Assembly (NCBI RefSeq): GCF_900156495.1
Contig: NZ_FTNT01000008.1
Span: forward strand, 62,001 to 126,000
DNA length: 64,000 bases
Reading direction: 5' to 3'
Source: Williamsia sterculiae
GTDB taxonomy: Bacteria > Actinomycetota > Actinomycetes > Mycobacteriales > Mycobacteriaceae
Part shown: piece after piece, positions 33,712 to 41,815 of the stretch
Numbering within the stretch: the stretch's first letter is position 1
How the letters are laid out: every line of letters starts with the position of its first letter
Position numbers and translations under genes: made by a program
Notes under the pieces: generated by a model
What the model saw: the letters and a program-made list of their open reading frames with translations, nothing else
Database searches by the model: none
Told to the model about the DNA's origin: nothing

Positions 33712-34722
33712 TCACATCCGCCGCTTGATGCTTTGCAGTACGTGTAACTGCTTCTTCGAGGTCTCACCGTGCTGGCGCATTGCCAGTGACATCTCACCGT
33801 TCGCCGCGGCGCTTGCTTGTCGCATATCGTTTTGCGATTGCGCAATCACTCCTCGGGTATACGAAGATTGGTCGACAATCGTGCGATTCAGGTCATTGAT
33901 CGAGTTCGTAATGATAGCAGTCGAGACCATTAGCGTTTGACGCACAGTGTCTAGACCATGAACCACGGAGCTGAAGCCCTTCTGCAACTCTTGCCTGGTC
34001 TTCATTTGTTGCAGAATGTCAGCAAACTCGTACCTGCGTTCACCTTCGTACATTATCGTACTAAGCTCGTCGTGCAGTGATCCCACTGTACTCGCGGCTA
34101 CGTCCAAGAAAGGTACCAAGTTCAGGAATGGTGGAAGCTCAGCCTCAGTGGTGTTGACTAAGGTTGCGTACCGCTTTGCGCAGTCGTACAGGGCAATAGC
34201 ATTGCGAGCGACCACATCAATGTCTTTCTCGCTTTGCTTACAACTGACCCAGAACGGAGCGAACGCGGTGGCGGAGTAATGGCGATGGGTCTCATCAAGT
34301 GTACTGTAGGCACTACGCACACTGAGTATCAATTCCGCAATCTTATCAATCGCTTCTGCGTAAAGATTCTCCGCACTATGACGATCATCGCGCTTCTGCT
34401 GTTCCCGCCTTAACCGCTCATGATCAGCCCTCTCGGCCTCTTCTCTGGCGGCTTGAGCCTCGCGCTCAGGTCGTTCCGCCTCCCACTTGGCCTGACGCTC
34501 CCTTTCGCGCTTGGCTTCACGCTCTTGATTCTGTTTGCGTAACGCCTCTAATCTTGAAGCCTCCTCAGCTTCTTTTCGGTCCCTCTCTCGCTGTTGTTTC
34601 TCCTTATAACGCCGGTTGCTTCGGCGGTTCGCAGTATCCGATCCCGACCAGACAAATAGTGCAATCAACCCAATGAATATAATCAACACCACGGGCCCCA
34701 ATACCGGGTGATTGGCGTTCAT
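33712..34722 (-). CDS. Membrane-anchored coiled-coil protein
   Basis: 336 residues from ATG 34722 (MNANHPVLGPVVLIIFIGLI); an alternative start lies nine codons upstream. There is one N-terminal membrane helix, then a highly charged K/R/E coiled coil (about residues 40-130), a helical body with TAFAPFWVSCKQSEKDIDVV, and a C-terminal helical region similar to methyl-accepting-like bundles (LMVSTAIITNSINDLNRTIV). It could be a membrane sensor or scaffold. Family unknown. Confidence 0.75.
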   Translation of the reverse strand: MNANHPVLGPVVLIIFIGLIALFVWSGSDTANRRSNRRYKEKQQRERDRKEAEEASRLEALRKQNQEREAKRERERQAKWEAERPEREAQAAREEAERADHERLRREQQKRDDRHSAENLYAEAIDKIAELILSVRSAYSTLDETHRHYSATAFAPFWVSCKQSEKDIDVVARNAIALYDCAKRYATLVNTTEAELPPFLNLVPFLDVAASTVGSLHDELSTIMYEGERRYEFADILQQMKTRQELQKGFSSVVHGLDTVRQTLMVSTAIITNSINDLNRTIVDQSSYTRGVIAQSQNDMRQASAAANGEMSLAMRQHGETSKKQLHVLQSIKRRM

Positions 34723-34816
34723 GTCAATGTCGATGCGGGCCAACAGCATGCGCCACAGTTTACGGCCACCAAGCGCCGCAGAGACTTTTGTTCGCGTAGG
34801 TAACGCGATTGCGGCG

Positions 34817-35305
34817 CTACATCCCCTGCGTCCACCGTCCGGGCGTCAACCAGGGCGTACCCAACTTGAGCTCGCTGTCGACAGCGGCCAGGATCTTGCG
34901 CACCTGGTTGCCGCGGTACACGCCGTATCGAGCGAGTGCGAAGCCGCAGTGCCGCGCGAGGTTAGGCCCGTAAATCCCCTTGTCAAACACCACCGTCTGC
35001 GAGTGGTTGACGAGGATTGGCGTTTCATGCGAACCGTCTCCGTCGTGCCGCGACACCTCCAGCGTTATGTACATCTCAGGCTTCGTATCAACGTGCGTCA
35101 GGACAAGATCGCCCTTCTTGTAGTGACGATCCATGTGCCACACCTTAAGGTCCCGCGGCCTGTTGAAGTAGTCGTCAAGCGCTCGATTCCAAGGTGAACC
35201 ATGGCAGACGTACAACTTCCGCCCCTTGTCGTGCTCCAGCAGCTCGGCAGGCAGTCCCGAACTGTCGTCGCGGGGGTACGTGATTGGAGACGAATCTTCA
35301 GTCAT
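34817..35305 (-). CDS. Hypothetical protein (162 aa)
   Basis: Start taken at ATG 35305 (MTEDSSPITYPRDDSSGLPA); another ATG is at 35323. It contains LYVCHGSPWNRALDDYFNRP and WHMDRHYKKGDLVLTHVDTK, then VVFDKGIYGPNLARHCGFAL. The His/Cys-containing segments could bind metal, but I cannot name a family. It is divergent from the lipoprotein gene at 35447. Confidence 0.65.
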   Translation of the reverse strand: MTEDSSPITYPRDDSSGLPAELLEHDKGRKLYVCHGSPWNRALDDYFNRPRDLKVWHMDRHYKKGDLVLTHVDTKPEMYITLEVSRHDGDGSHETPILVNHSQTVVFDKGIYGPNLARHCGFALARYGVYRGNQVRKILAAVDSELKLGTPWLTPGRWTQGM

Positions 35306-35446
35306 TGGGGTACTTAACCGCATCGGTGCGAGGCTCGTATGCGAACCGGCGGCGAAATACGATCGAGCCTGGCGGCCGGAGGCCGGCACACGCACTCTGG
35401 TGTAGTCCCACCGCATGACACGCAGACGCCAACCGCCTGCGCGATC

Positions 35447-36040
35447 ATGAGACCCATGCTTCGAACGATTGCGACTGTCGCCTCCGTCTGTGCGGGCCTT
35501 GTGCTCGTCGCCGCGTGCGACATGACCTCGTCAACGACCAGCGCTCCGCGCAGCACCGTCACGGTGACGCGAAGCGTGCAGACAGTCACCGCACCGCCGG
35601 TAGCGCCCCAAGAAAATGACCGCGCGCCCCTTGTGCCCGTCACCACTGAGCCGACGGGGTCCGACACGACGGCACAAGGCCAAGGCGGAACACCGACGCT
35701 CGGCAAGGTATGGGCGAGCAGCCAGCAAGGATACGGCGAAGTCCGGCCGGCGACGGTCTTCAACGGTGGCGACCCGACCGGCCTGGTCGAGAACATCACG
35801 TGGTCGAGCTGGGGTGGGAGCCAGGCGACCGGTACCGGGACAGGCAGTTACGAAGCACCGGGACAGTCGGTCGCGGACTCCACGCAGCAACAGGCGACCA
35901 TCGTCGCCTTCAACCTTGGCACCTGCGACGGCCAGCTGATGTACCAAGCGATCGAGTGGTATTACCCGCAGCACGGCGAGACGTTCCACCCCGACCGATA
36001 CATCAATATCTGCACCGGGGACTACGTCGGGCAGGGATAG
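35447..36040 (+). CDS. Lipoprotein of unknown function
   Basis: 197 residues from ATG 35447 (or 35456). The signal peptide MLRTIATVASVCAGLVLVAA is followed by Cys, a lipobox VAAC. After a Thr/Ser/Pro-rich linker comes a beta-domain (ENITWSSWGGSQATGTGTGS; STQQQATIVAFNLGTCDGQL) with YQAIEWYYPQHGETFHPDRY and two cysteines. This Trp/Gly pattern occurs in many mycolata lipoproteins with unknown ligands. Confidence 0.75.
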   Translation: MRPMLRTIATVASVCAGLVLVAACDMTSSTTSAPRSTVTVTRSVQTVTAPPVAPQENDRAPLVPVTTEPTGSDTTAQGQGGTPTLGKVWASSQQGYGEVRPATVFNGGDPTGLVENITWSSWGGSQATGTGTGSYEAPGQSVADSTQQQATIVAFNLGTCDGQLMYQAIEWYYPQHGETFHPDRYINICTGDYVGQG

Positions 36041-36074
36041 CACGGGTGTCTTCGCGTGGTGATAGAACGAGCGC

Positions 36075-36809
36075 ATGGGAGACGAAGCAACCAAGACATC
36101 GTGGTGTGAAAGTGTACGAGCGTGGATGCGCTTGAATAGACTGCTGCTTGCAGCTGCCGGCCTGTTAATTGTATTGGGCCTCGCGCTTTGTCTCCTCGCC
36201 GAGAGTCTTACACACGGATGGGGTGCATCCGTTTGGGGACCCATTGGCGGTTGGGTCGCTAGCGCCTTGACCTTGGTCGCGGTAGTAGTTGCGTTGTGGC
36301 AAGCAAATCTTGCTAGGAAAATCGCGACTGTTAATCAAGAGGAACTGTTGCGGGCACAAATGGAGGAAATCAGAAAAATCCAGCTTAGGGCAGTGTCTGA
36401 GCTCAGTAATGCGGTGGCAACAATGTATGGCGCGTTCGCTTCACAGGTCGACCTTGAAGAGGGACATCAAGAGATCGTGGACATTGATGAGTCGCATCAA
36501 ATCTCAACGCAGTACATATTGGAACGTCGACACCAGTTTGTTGTCACAGTAAACACTGCCACAGTCACTGCCCGGCTAGCGCTAGTTGGCATCGTAACAA
36601 AAGAATTGAAAGATCCGGCGCGCTCGCTCCTTACTGGAGTGCAACAAGCAACCGGGTTCGCCAACGGCGCGGTCTCGAAGGAAGTCAACTGGAAGGTCGC
36701 TATGCAGTCGCTTCAGGCAGCTGTGAGGGATGCAAAATCCCTGCAGAGAGCCGCAGATACTATTTTGTCCCCCAAAATGACTTATGACAAGCATTCGTAC
36801 AAACCGTAG
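36075..36809 (+). CDS. Two-segment membrane protein with helical domain
   Basis: 244 residues. Membrane helices at about residues 22-43 (LLLAAAGLLIVLGLALCLLA) and 54-76 (IGGWVASALTLVAVVVALWQ) precede a cytosolic helical domain (RKIATVNQEELLRAQMEEIR; RHQFVVTVNTATVTARLALV). It resembles the one at 46393-46887 and the gene at 1-784 in general build. Function unknown. Confidence 0.75.
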   Translation: MGDEATKTSWCESVRAWMRLNRLLLAAAGLLIVLGLALCLLAESLTHGWGASVWGPIGGWVASALTLVAVVVALWQANLARKIATVNQEELLRAQMEEIRKIQLRAVSELSNAVATMYGAFASQVDLEEGHQEIVDIDESHQISTQYILERRHQFVVTVNTATVTARLALVGIVTKELKDPARSLLTGVQQATGFANGAVSKEVNWKVAMQSLQAAVRDAKSLQRAADTILSPKMTYDKHSYKP

Positions 36810-36897
36810 GTGAAGTGATCCCTGGTTGTCTAGCATTGAAACTACTCAGCTATAGCTGCTTGCCCCGGAATAAGTCCGCTCGAAATATATAGTACTT

Positions 36898-37299
36898 TCA
36901 AACCGCTCGACTCTTACGGATACCGGCTTGTGGATTCTTTCTGCAATCCACGATCCAGCGCCGGTGCTCCCGCCTCAGGTCCTCATAGAACTTGATGGTA
37001 TCGGGATTGGTTATTACCAGCTGGGACGTGCCTTTCAACAGATTGCAGTCGACACAGCTAGCCACGAGGTTGCTTGTCCTGTTCTGCCCGCCGTAATATA
37101 CGGGCACGAGATGGTCAAGATGATCTCGGATGGATATTGATGTTGAACAGAAAAAACATCGTCGGTGCTGCACCCGCAACTTCTTTCGCATCATACGGTC
37201 GCGTTCGACATTGCGGCGAACAGTAGAGCGTTCCTTGGGAGTGGTGGATCGGTAGAGAACGAACAGATCCAGGTAACTGATGGCGGGGTTACGCGCCAT
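36898..37299 (-). CDS. HNH endonuclease
   Basis: 133 residues. Zinc pairs and catalytic core: RRCFFCSTSISIRDHLDHLV, PVYYGGQNRTSNLVASCVDC and NLLKGT. DHxxP-like DHLDHLVP and NRTSN are the classic HNH elements. A basic N-terminal helix would bind DNA. Free-standing HNH enzymes act in packaging or as homing nucleases; here it may be mobile. It overlaps the neighbouring gene by 11 bases. Confidence 0.85.
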   Translation of the reverse strand: MARNPAISYLDLFVLYRSTTPKERSTVRRNVERDRMMRKKLRVQHRRCFFCSTSISIRDHLDHLVPVYYGGQNRTSNLVASCVDCNLLKGTSQLVITNPDTIKFYEDLRREHRRWIVDCRKNPQAGIRKSRAV

Positions 37300-37648
37300 A
37301 GGCAGCCTCTTGTTTGACTAACGTGATGAAGTAAGCTCTGGGATTTCGCCCCAACTCGAAAGCTGTGGCGACATGGTGATCGATCGTGCCCGCAGGCAAC
37401 CGCCAAGCAACGCGCAGGAACAACGGCCGATACTGAGGTGACTGGAACTTCTCAACTAGGTAGTCTGCGAGTCTTTCAGTGTTAGCTTGACTCTTGCGAC
37501 CGCTCCTAGGATTCCTAGGATCAAGGGGGACGTTACCGTCCTTGTTCCTAGGACGGAGGTGTGATGAATGATTGATGACGGTTTGTATAGATTCCACTAT
37601 TGCAATTTCCTGACTAACCCCTATAATGGATAGTGGTAAGAGATGCAA
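37289..37648 (-). CDS. Plasmid-type conserved small protein, target of antisense RNA
   Basis: Up to 119 residues; GTG 37597 (102 residues, AGGAA nine bases upstream) is an equally good start. The C-terminal part RLADYLVEKFQSPQYRPLFL, then RVAWRLPAGTIDHHVATAFE and GRNPRAYFITLVKQE is a compact helical domain seen in small replicon-associated proteins. A plus-strand promoter and terminator give a roughly 50-nt RNA antisense to its first codons or leader, and DnaA boxes lie 160-190 bases upstream. A replication-control role is inferred. Confidence 0.65.
   Translation of the reverse strand: MHLLPLSIIGVSQEIAIVESIQTVINHSSHLRPRNKDGNVPLDPRNPRSGRKSQANTERLADYLVEKFQSPQYRPLFLRVAWRLPAGTIDHHVATAFELGRNPRAYFITLVKQEAAYGA
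37514..37552. repeat. Long imperfect hairpin with CCTAGGA boxes
   Basis: CCTAGGA-TCAAGG...GACG on the left pairs with CGTCC-TTG-TTCCTAGG on the right around a TTAC loop, and a third CCTAGGA lies directly left at 37505-37511. It lies inside the start region of the replicon-type gene. It could be an mRNA structure affecting translation or a protein-binding site. Confidence 0.6.
37600..37627 (+). promoter_or_regulatory. Promoter of antisense RNA
   Basis: TTGCAA (37600-37605), 16-base spacer, perfect TATAAT (37622-37627) on the plus strand, inside the opposite-strand gene's beginning. No plus-strand protein frame follows; a terminator comes after about 50 bases. Confidence 0.65.
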
Positions 37649-37684
37649 ATCTTCTCTAAGCCTCTACTCCGGTAGGGGTTTTTA
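37634..37684 (+). ncRNA. Candidate counter-transcribed (antisense) RNA, about 50 nt
   Basis: Start predicted 7 bases after TATAAT. The end is an intrinsic terminator: CCTCTAC (37661-37667), TCCG loop, GTAGGGG (37672-37678), then TTTTT (37679-37683); flanking AAG/TTT extends the stem to ten pairs. The RNA is complementary to the leader/start of the 37289-37648 gene. This is the layout of copy-number-control ctRNAs in plasmids. Not similar to a named family that I know. Confidence 0.6.
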
Positions 37685-37806
37685 GTTTGTTTGATATATT
37701 GCGACGTGTAGTCGTACGCCAACTGCCGCGGCGCTACGTGCATTCTGGTAAGAGACGCAGTAGGCTGTTATTATTTAAGCACAAATTGATCTCTTAATAA
37801 ACACCA

Positions 37807-37836
37807 TGTGGATAACTTCGCCATTTCTGTGGACAA
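37807..37836. other. Two DnaA boxes, candidate replication origin
   Basis: TGTGGATAA (37807-37815) is the exact reverse complement of the DnaA box TTATCCACA. TGTGGACAA (37828-37836) is the reverse complement of TTGTCCACA, the common mycolata form. They are 21 bases apart (two helical turns), same orientation, beside an AT-rich stretch (37,770-37,806). Together with the adjacent antisense-RNA module they suggest a plasmid-type origin. Confidence 0.6.
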
Positions 37837-37847
37837 CCGCCATGCCG

Positions 37848-39535
37848 CTACTGGTCGAGCGTGAACTGCTGCACAGCGTGGAGAGGAGGCCCCTTCTCCA
37901 TTTCGATATCGACGGTGACCGTGTACAGCCCCGGATCGGTCAGCTCGGTGTTCGTTCCGTACCCGCCGCCGCCTGAACAACCGTTGAAGTTGTCGCTGTC
38001 ATATCGACCCACCTCAGACCCGTCCGCGCGGGTGACTCTGACGTGATACTTACAGTACCCGAGATCGCTCCCCGCAGGACGTTCCACCGCCCAGTGGTAT
38101 GCGACGTCCGCGTAGTACCGCCCGCCGTGTTTGTACCGGTCAGACACCCTGAAGTGATTCGGCGACACGACGAAGCCAGCTCCGTTGGACGTAATGCCAG
38201 TAGTCAGCGTCAGGATCCCGCTGCCGCTTCCCGCGGCGGCGCTCTTCTGCTGTGTTCTGACGTTAATGACTTGTCGGTCCTGGCCCGTGAGAGGGCCGAG
38301 CGCACCTTGGACATTCGTGAACAGCAGCGCTCCGCCGTCTTGGACCATCGACAAGATCGCTCCGAGCGACTTCGTCGCTGTCGTCGACGTGTCTTTCGGC
38401 GTGAGACTCTTGGATTCTTCGTCGATACACTTGCTGACGCCATTCACGAGACCCCCGAAGCCGGCACCAGTCGGATCGTTCTTGTACGACGGCGTCTCGG
38501 TCAACGTGTTGAAGCAAGCCGCAATGTCAGGGAACTCAAGGAGTGCGGCCTCGGGGAGCATGACATGAGCTCCGAACATTCCCGTCGCAAGCAGCGCCAT
38601 TCCCGGATCCGCGTTCAGCGTGACCGTCTGCGGAGCGTTCTTGCTATCGAACTTCAAGCTGGTCGTTCCGCCAGGAACCATGAACGTGCCGTTTCCGGCC
38701 GCGTTGGCGAAGATTGTCTTGTAAGCGAGCGCGTCGGTGGTGGCCTCAAAATCCCGCGACGGCTGAGCCGTCATGGTCGCGGCGGTGGGCGTGGACTGAA
38801 CAAGCCATCCGTTTTTCGAGTTGGAGTGCAGCTCGATCGTGATGCCATCACTGCCGCCCGACAAGCACGGCCAGGCCGCCGGTATCTGAGGTGGGTCCAA
38901 CGTGTAGGTCGTATCCCCCACGGTCAACGGCTTACCGACGCAATCAGGCTTCGGGTATGCCAACCCAGGTAGCCCGCAATCGCGCCTCCCACCTGTGACT
39001 TGATCTTCCCGACGTCGATCAGGCCGGGCCAGAACGAGCTCAAGTGAGTGGTGTCGGCTGACAACACGTGCGTCGCGGGGTTCCACGCTGACCGGAGTAC
39101 CTCCGGTTCCGATGACGACTCCCCCATCGCAATAACAGCAGGGACCAGCGTGTCCGATGGACTGAACGTCGAGTTCTTGCCCATGTCGAAGTCGAGGGTC
39201 AAGGGGCTCGAAGGCTGCGACTGGTCCGAGTACCGCACATCGACCCCGGCACCGGCGGCTGAAATGTATGGCTGGTTATTCGACAGCGACGTCGCGCTAG
39301 GTGAGGCCGATAGGGCTTCGCTCGAGTGCGAACCTGAGACGCTTAGGACGTAATCACTGGTTGTAACCGACGCCAAGAGACCGGGTTTAGCTGCTGAAGA
39401 CGACCGAGCTGTTGACGTGCTACCTGAATGGCCCCCTGCGGCGCTGGAGCATGCCGCGACCCAGAGCAACGCGGATATCAGGACAGCAACGCTAGCCAGA
39501 CGATGACGCGAACAACTACCAGGGGTACGCACCAT
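37848..39535 (-). pseudogene. Large lipoprotein interrupted by a -1 frameshift
   Basis: Frame 1 starts at 39535 with a signal peptide and lipobox (LLWVAAC), a Ser/Thr linker and a beta-domain (LDFDMGKNSTFSPSDTLVPA; HVLSADTTHLSSFWP), then runs out at KIKSQVGGAIAGYLG. The coherent continuation LAYPKPDCVGKPLTVGDTTY is in the -1 frame from about 38,960. It runs to 37848 with a large domain (FPDIAACFNTLTETPSYKND; YYADVAYHWAVERP; DPGLYTVTVDIEMEKGP). The joined protein has about 560 residues. Neither half has its own proper partner signals, so one base is missing or the sequence is wrong. Confidence 0.75.
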
Positions 39536-39851
39536 CTATGGCCTCGGGTTCTTTCGCAGTCTCCAATTTTGGAACGAGGCTACCGCGAAGCTGGACAGGC
39601 GCATGTAAGTCGGTCGGATGACAACCAGAACGTTCCAAAGCGCAACGAGGATTCGTCCAACATACGAGACCTTCGTCGCTACCCGCCCCAACCATCGCCG
39701 CCCAATCATCATCGTGCGCCCATGTCGCTAACGATCGATCACATCGTGAAACTGTCACAAGGCGGCTCGCTGCTCGACGTGGGTGGCCATAGTCATCGTT
39801 GCCGTAATACTCGTCGCGTTGGTTAGTAAATACGTGATACTGCTCGATCAT
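39516..39851 (-). CDS. Doubtful hypothetical protein (111 aa)
   Basis: ATG 39851 overlaps the stop of the Cys-rich frame as ATGA, and the first 24 residues (MIEQYHVFTNQRDEYYGNDD) look coding. The rest is less protein-like and overlaps the lipoprotein start by 20 bases. It may be a short gene whose true end was lost, or only a shadow. Otherwise this stretch of about 310 bases holds nothing recognisable. Confidence 0.35.
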   Translation of the reverse strand: MIEQYHVFTNQRDEYYGNDDYGHPRRAASRLVTVSRCDRSLATWAHDDDWAAMVGAGSDEGLVCWTNPRCALERSGCHPTDLHAPVQLRGSLVPKLETAKEPEAIDGAYPW

Positions 39852-40194
39852 CGCGGCTCCCCCACATGCTCACACGCCGCCTTCCAAGCTTCCGCCGGGT
39901 CGGCGGTAAACCACCAGTCGCAATTATTGCAGAGGTACAACGTGTAATTTGTCTGGGTCGGTGTCATCCTCGCTGCACTTGTCGCAGAGGTACAACGTGT
40001 CGAATGTGCCTGGGTAGCCGGCGAACCAACTCGTCGCAATTGTCGCAGAGGTACGTGTCGCATTTGTCTGGGTCGGTGTCACCCTCGTCGAAATGCCCAC
40101 CGCCAACTCTCCCGTGCTGGTCAAGCTCCCTCAAGTCGGCGATACTGACGACATAGCTCAGGTCGTCTCTCGTACAGTTTGATGGTTCATTCAT
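39848..40194 (-). pseudogene. Cys-rich zinc-ribbon repeat protein with two frame breaks
   Basis: Behind GGAG an ATG at 40194 starts MNEPSNCTRDDLSYVVSIAD. Three similar units DTDPDK...TLYLCDNCD follow, but each lies in a different frame: unit 1 in frame 1 (DKCDTYLCDNCDE), unit 2 after a skip near 40,027 (WFAGYPGTFDTLYLCDKC), unit 3 after a skip near 39,943 (TLYLCNNCDWWFTADPAEAW). The last frame ends cleanly at 39848. At DNA level the repeats share GCAGAGGTAC and TTTGTCTGGGTCGGTGTCA. It is probably a decayed triple zinc-ribbon gene. Confidence 0.65.
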
Positions 40195-40217
40195 GCTTTT
40201 TGATACTCCATATTCAA

Positions 40218-40403
40218 TTACTTACTTAGTATTGCCACTAGCGACGCGCACAAGCTCGCCACACTCACCATGTACAGGTGCCAGACGGTCGGGTCACGCC
40301 GACGCTGGTACCGCCCAACGCGTCGCCTGGAAGCACGCGGCGGGCGGTAGAGAATGCGTGGGGTGAGTATCTCGCCGGTTACGCGGTTCACGATGTTATA
40401 CAT
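40218..40403 (-). CDS. Small membrane protein (61 aa)
   Basis: ATG 40403 has AGGAG at ideal spacing. A soluble basic N-part (MYNIVNRVTGEILTPRILYR and a run of arginines) is followed by a C-terminal membrane helix (VWHLYMVSVASLCASLVAIL). It resembles tail-anchored phage micro-proteins. It precedes the broken Cys-rich gene in the same direction. Confidence 0.65.
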   Translation of the reverse strand: MYNIVNRVTGEILTPRILYRPPRASRRRVGRYQRRRDPTVWHLYMVSVASLCASLVAILSK

Positions 40404-40493
40404 GTTCGTTCTCCTGTATTAACTTATATTATAAGTATGACGGAATACGCCCATAAATACAATACGTTTAACAGATAATCCGTAGTAGAAAAA

Positions 40494-41201
40494 TCAACGC
40501 AAGCAGTCGGGGAAGTCATCGACCAACCCCACCCGGAAGTACTGCGTGTACCGGGGCTGACGTTCGCGTATCCACCGCTTGAGCTGCTCAGCGCGTTGCC
40601 CGTCGCCGACTAGGAACCACACGACCGGGAACACCTCATACACGCCGTCGTCATGCGTCAAAGCGTGCACGTAACGGTCGAGCTTGTCCCATATCGCCGG
40701 GCGGTTCTCCGTGCCCTTGTCGACTTCGACCGCGACGTATAGCTGCTTGCGCCGCTCCAGGTTGGCCAGTTCTAGGTACATATCCGGCCGGATCGAAGCG
40801 CCGCGCACCGACCGGTAGGCCTCATCTTCAACTTCGGCATAGAAGTCATCGCGCAACCAACCAGCGTCTACCGCGTTCAACACCCGAATGTAGGTATCCG
40901 CGACGGTGAGCGCGTGAAAGTCCGTCGAGCGGCGCGAGTGGTACGGGCCGGTGCGGTATATCCGCCAGCCCGAAGCGCTCAGGCGATACACCCACTGCCC
41001 GCTCCCCGCGTTCGCTCCGCCAGCCAGACGGCGCTCCAGTCGCGTCACCAGCCCATCGTCACGCAAGTATCGCAGTTGCCTGTCTACGGTTGTCCGGGAC
41101 TTGGAGGAGCGGAACACGAGCTCGTAAATCTGCCCGGTCGTGAGCATGTTGAACCGAGCCAGTGCGACGAGAACACGCCGCCGCGGTTCGGAAATCTTCA
41201 T
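40494..41201 (-). CDS. Replication-relaxation family protein
   Basis: 235 residues from ATG 41201 (MKISEPRRRVLVALARFNML); the longer frame to 41309 is Cys-rich and unlikely. An N-terminal winged helix (LTTGQIYELVFRSSKSRTTV, DRQLRYLRDDGLVTRLERRL) precedes the family's nuclease-fold-like part with RPDMYLELANLERRKQLYVA and VEVDKGTENRPAIWDKLDRY (D...E-x-D). This family is encoded by Streptomyces/Mycobacteriales conjugative plasmids and is linked to replication. An inverted repeat GGTAC-GTT-GTACC lies directly upstream and may be its operator. Confidence 0.85.
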   Translation of the reverse strand: MKISEPRRRVLVALARFNMLTTGQIYELVFRSSKSRTTVDRQLRYLRDDGLVTRLERRLAGGANAGSGQWVYRLSASGWRIYRTGPYHSRRSTDFHALTVADTYIRVLNAVDAGWLRDDFYAEVEDEAYRSVRGASIRPDMYLELANLERRKQLYVAVEVDKGTENRPAIWDKLDRYVHALTHDDGVYEVFPVVWFLVGDGQRAEQLKRWIRERQPRYTQYFRVGLVDDFPDCLR

Positions 41202-41202
41202 A

Positions 41203-41215
41203 GGTACAACGTACC
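41203..41215. promoter_or_regulatory. Inverted repeat before replication-relaxation gene
   Basis: GGTAC, spacer AAC (GTT on the minus strand), GTACC: 5-base arms, immediately upstream of the ATG at 41201. The protein itself has a winged helix, so autoregulation at this site is possible. Short arms limit confidence. Confidence 0.4.
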
Positions 41216-41530
41216 GACGAAGTGTCCGGCGGCGCAGCTCAGCGTTCTCCCTGTTCACGTGGGGTGCGGACGTGTTGCGATACCCACAACAACCACACGG
41301 ATAGCACACAGTGTTTCATGGGTAGATTTAAACACGCTTTGTCAAGAATGAATAGATATGACTTTTCCACAGGCGACGCAACAAAAGTATTGCAAAATAA
41401 AGCATATTGCGCCATGCTAATAACCAGAACCAAACGCGACACTCATAACGGTCGGACAGAACAACCTGGTTCAAGAATCAAACGGATAATCAGTAAGGGG
41501 GATCTATCACACTAATCACGGATACTTTTC

Positions 41531-41815
41531 ATGTCACAGATCAAATACGTCAAGCTTGAGCAGCGCAGGGACATCGGGCTTTCCCGTACCTCGTACTCTC
41601 AAGACGAAGCAATCACCGAGGCTATGCGCCGCACCCGGGCTGACATCGCCCAGGAGTATGGCCTCAAGGTTTACAGCCTGAGCAACTACATCGCGTCACT
41701 GGTCGAGCACGACCCCAGGGCGCGGCAACACCTGAAGGAGGTGAGGAAGGAAACACGAGGAAATGGCCGACGGCCAAACTATCACCGAACAAGACCACTC
41801 GACGAGGACGATTAA
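41531..41815 (+). CDS. Small DNA-associated-type protein opening the recombination operon
   Basis: 94 residues: MSQIKYVKLEQRRDIGLSRT, then RRTRADIAQEYGLKVYSLSN and YIASLVEHDPRARQHLKEVR. GATACT lies a few bases before the ATG, so the transcript may be leaderless. It overlaps the Rad52-like gene by 53 bases, which is large but both frames look coding. Helix-turn-helix-like character only; no family assigned. Confidence 0.6.
   Translation: MSQIKYVKLEQRRDIGLSRTSYSQDEAITEAMRRTRADIAQEYGLKVYSLSNYIASLVEHDPRARQHLKEVRKETRGNGRRPNYHRTRPLDEDD

Noticed and set aside
38043-38972. 309-codon plus-strand ORF opposite the lipoprotein
   Set aside because: Arg-rich antisense shadow; the minus strand encodes the coherent exported protein.
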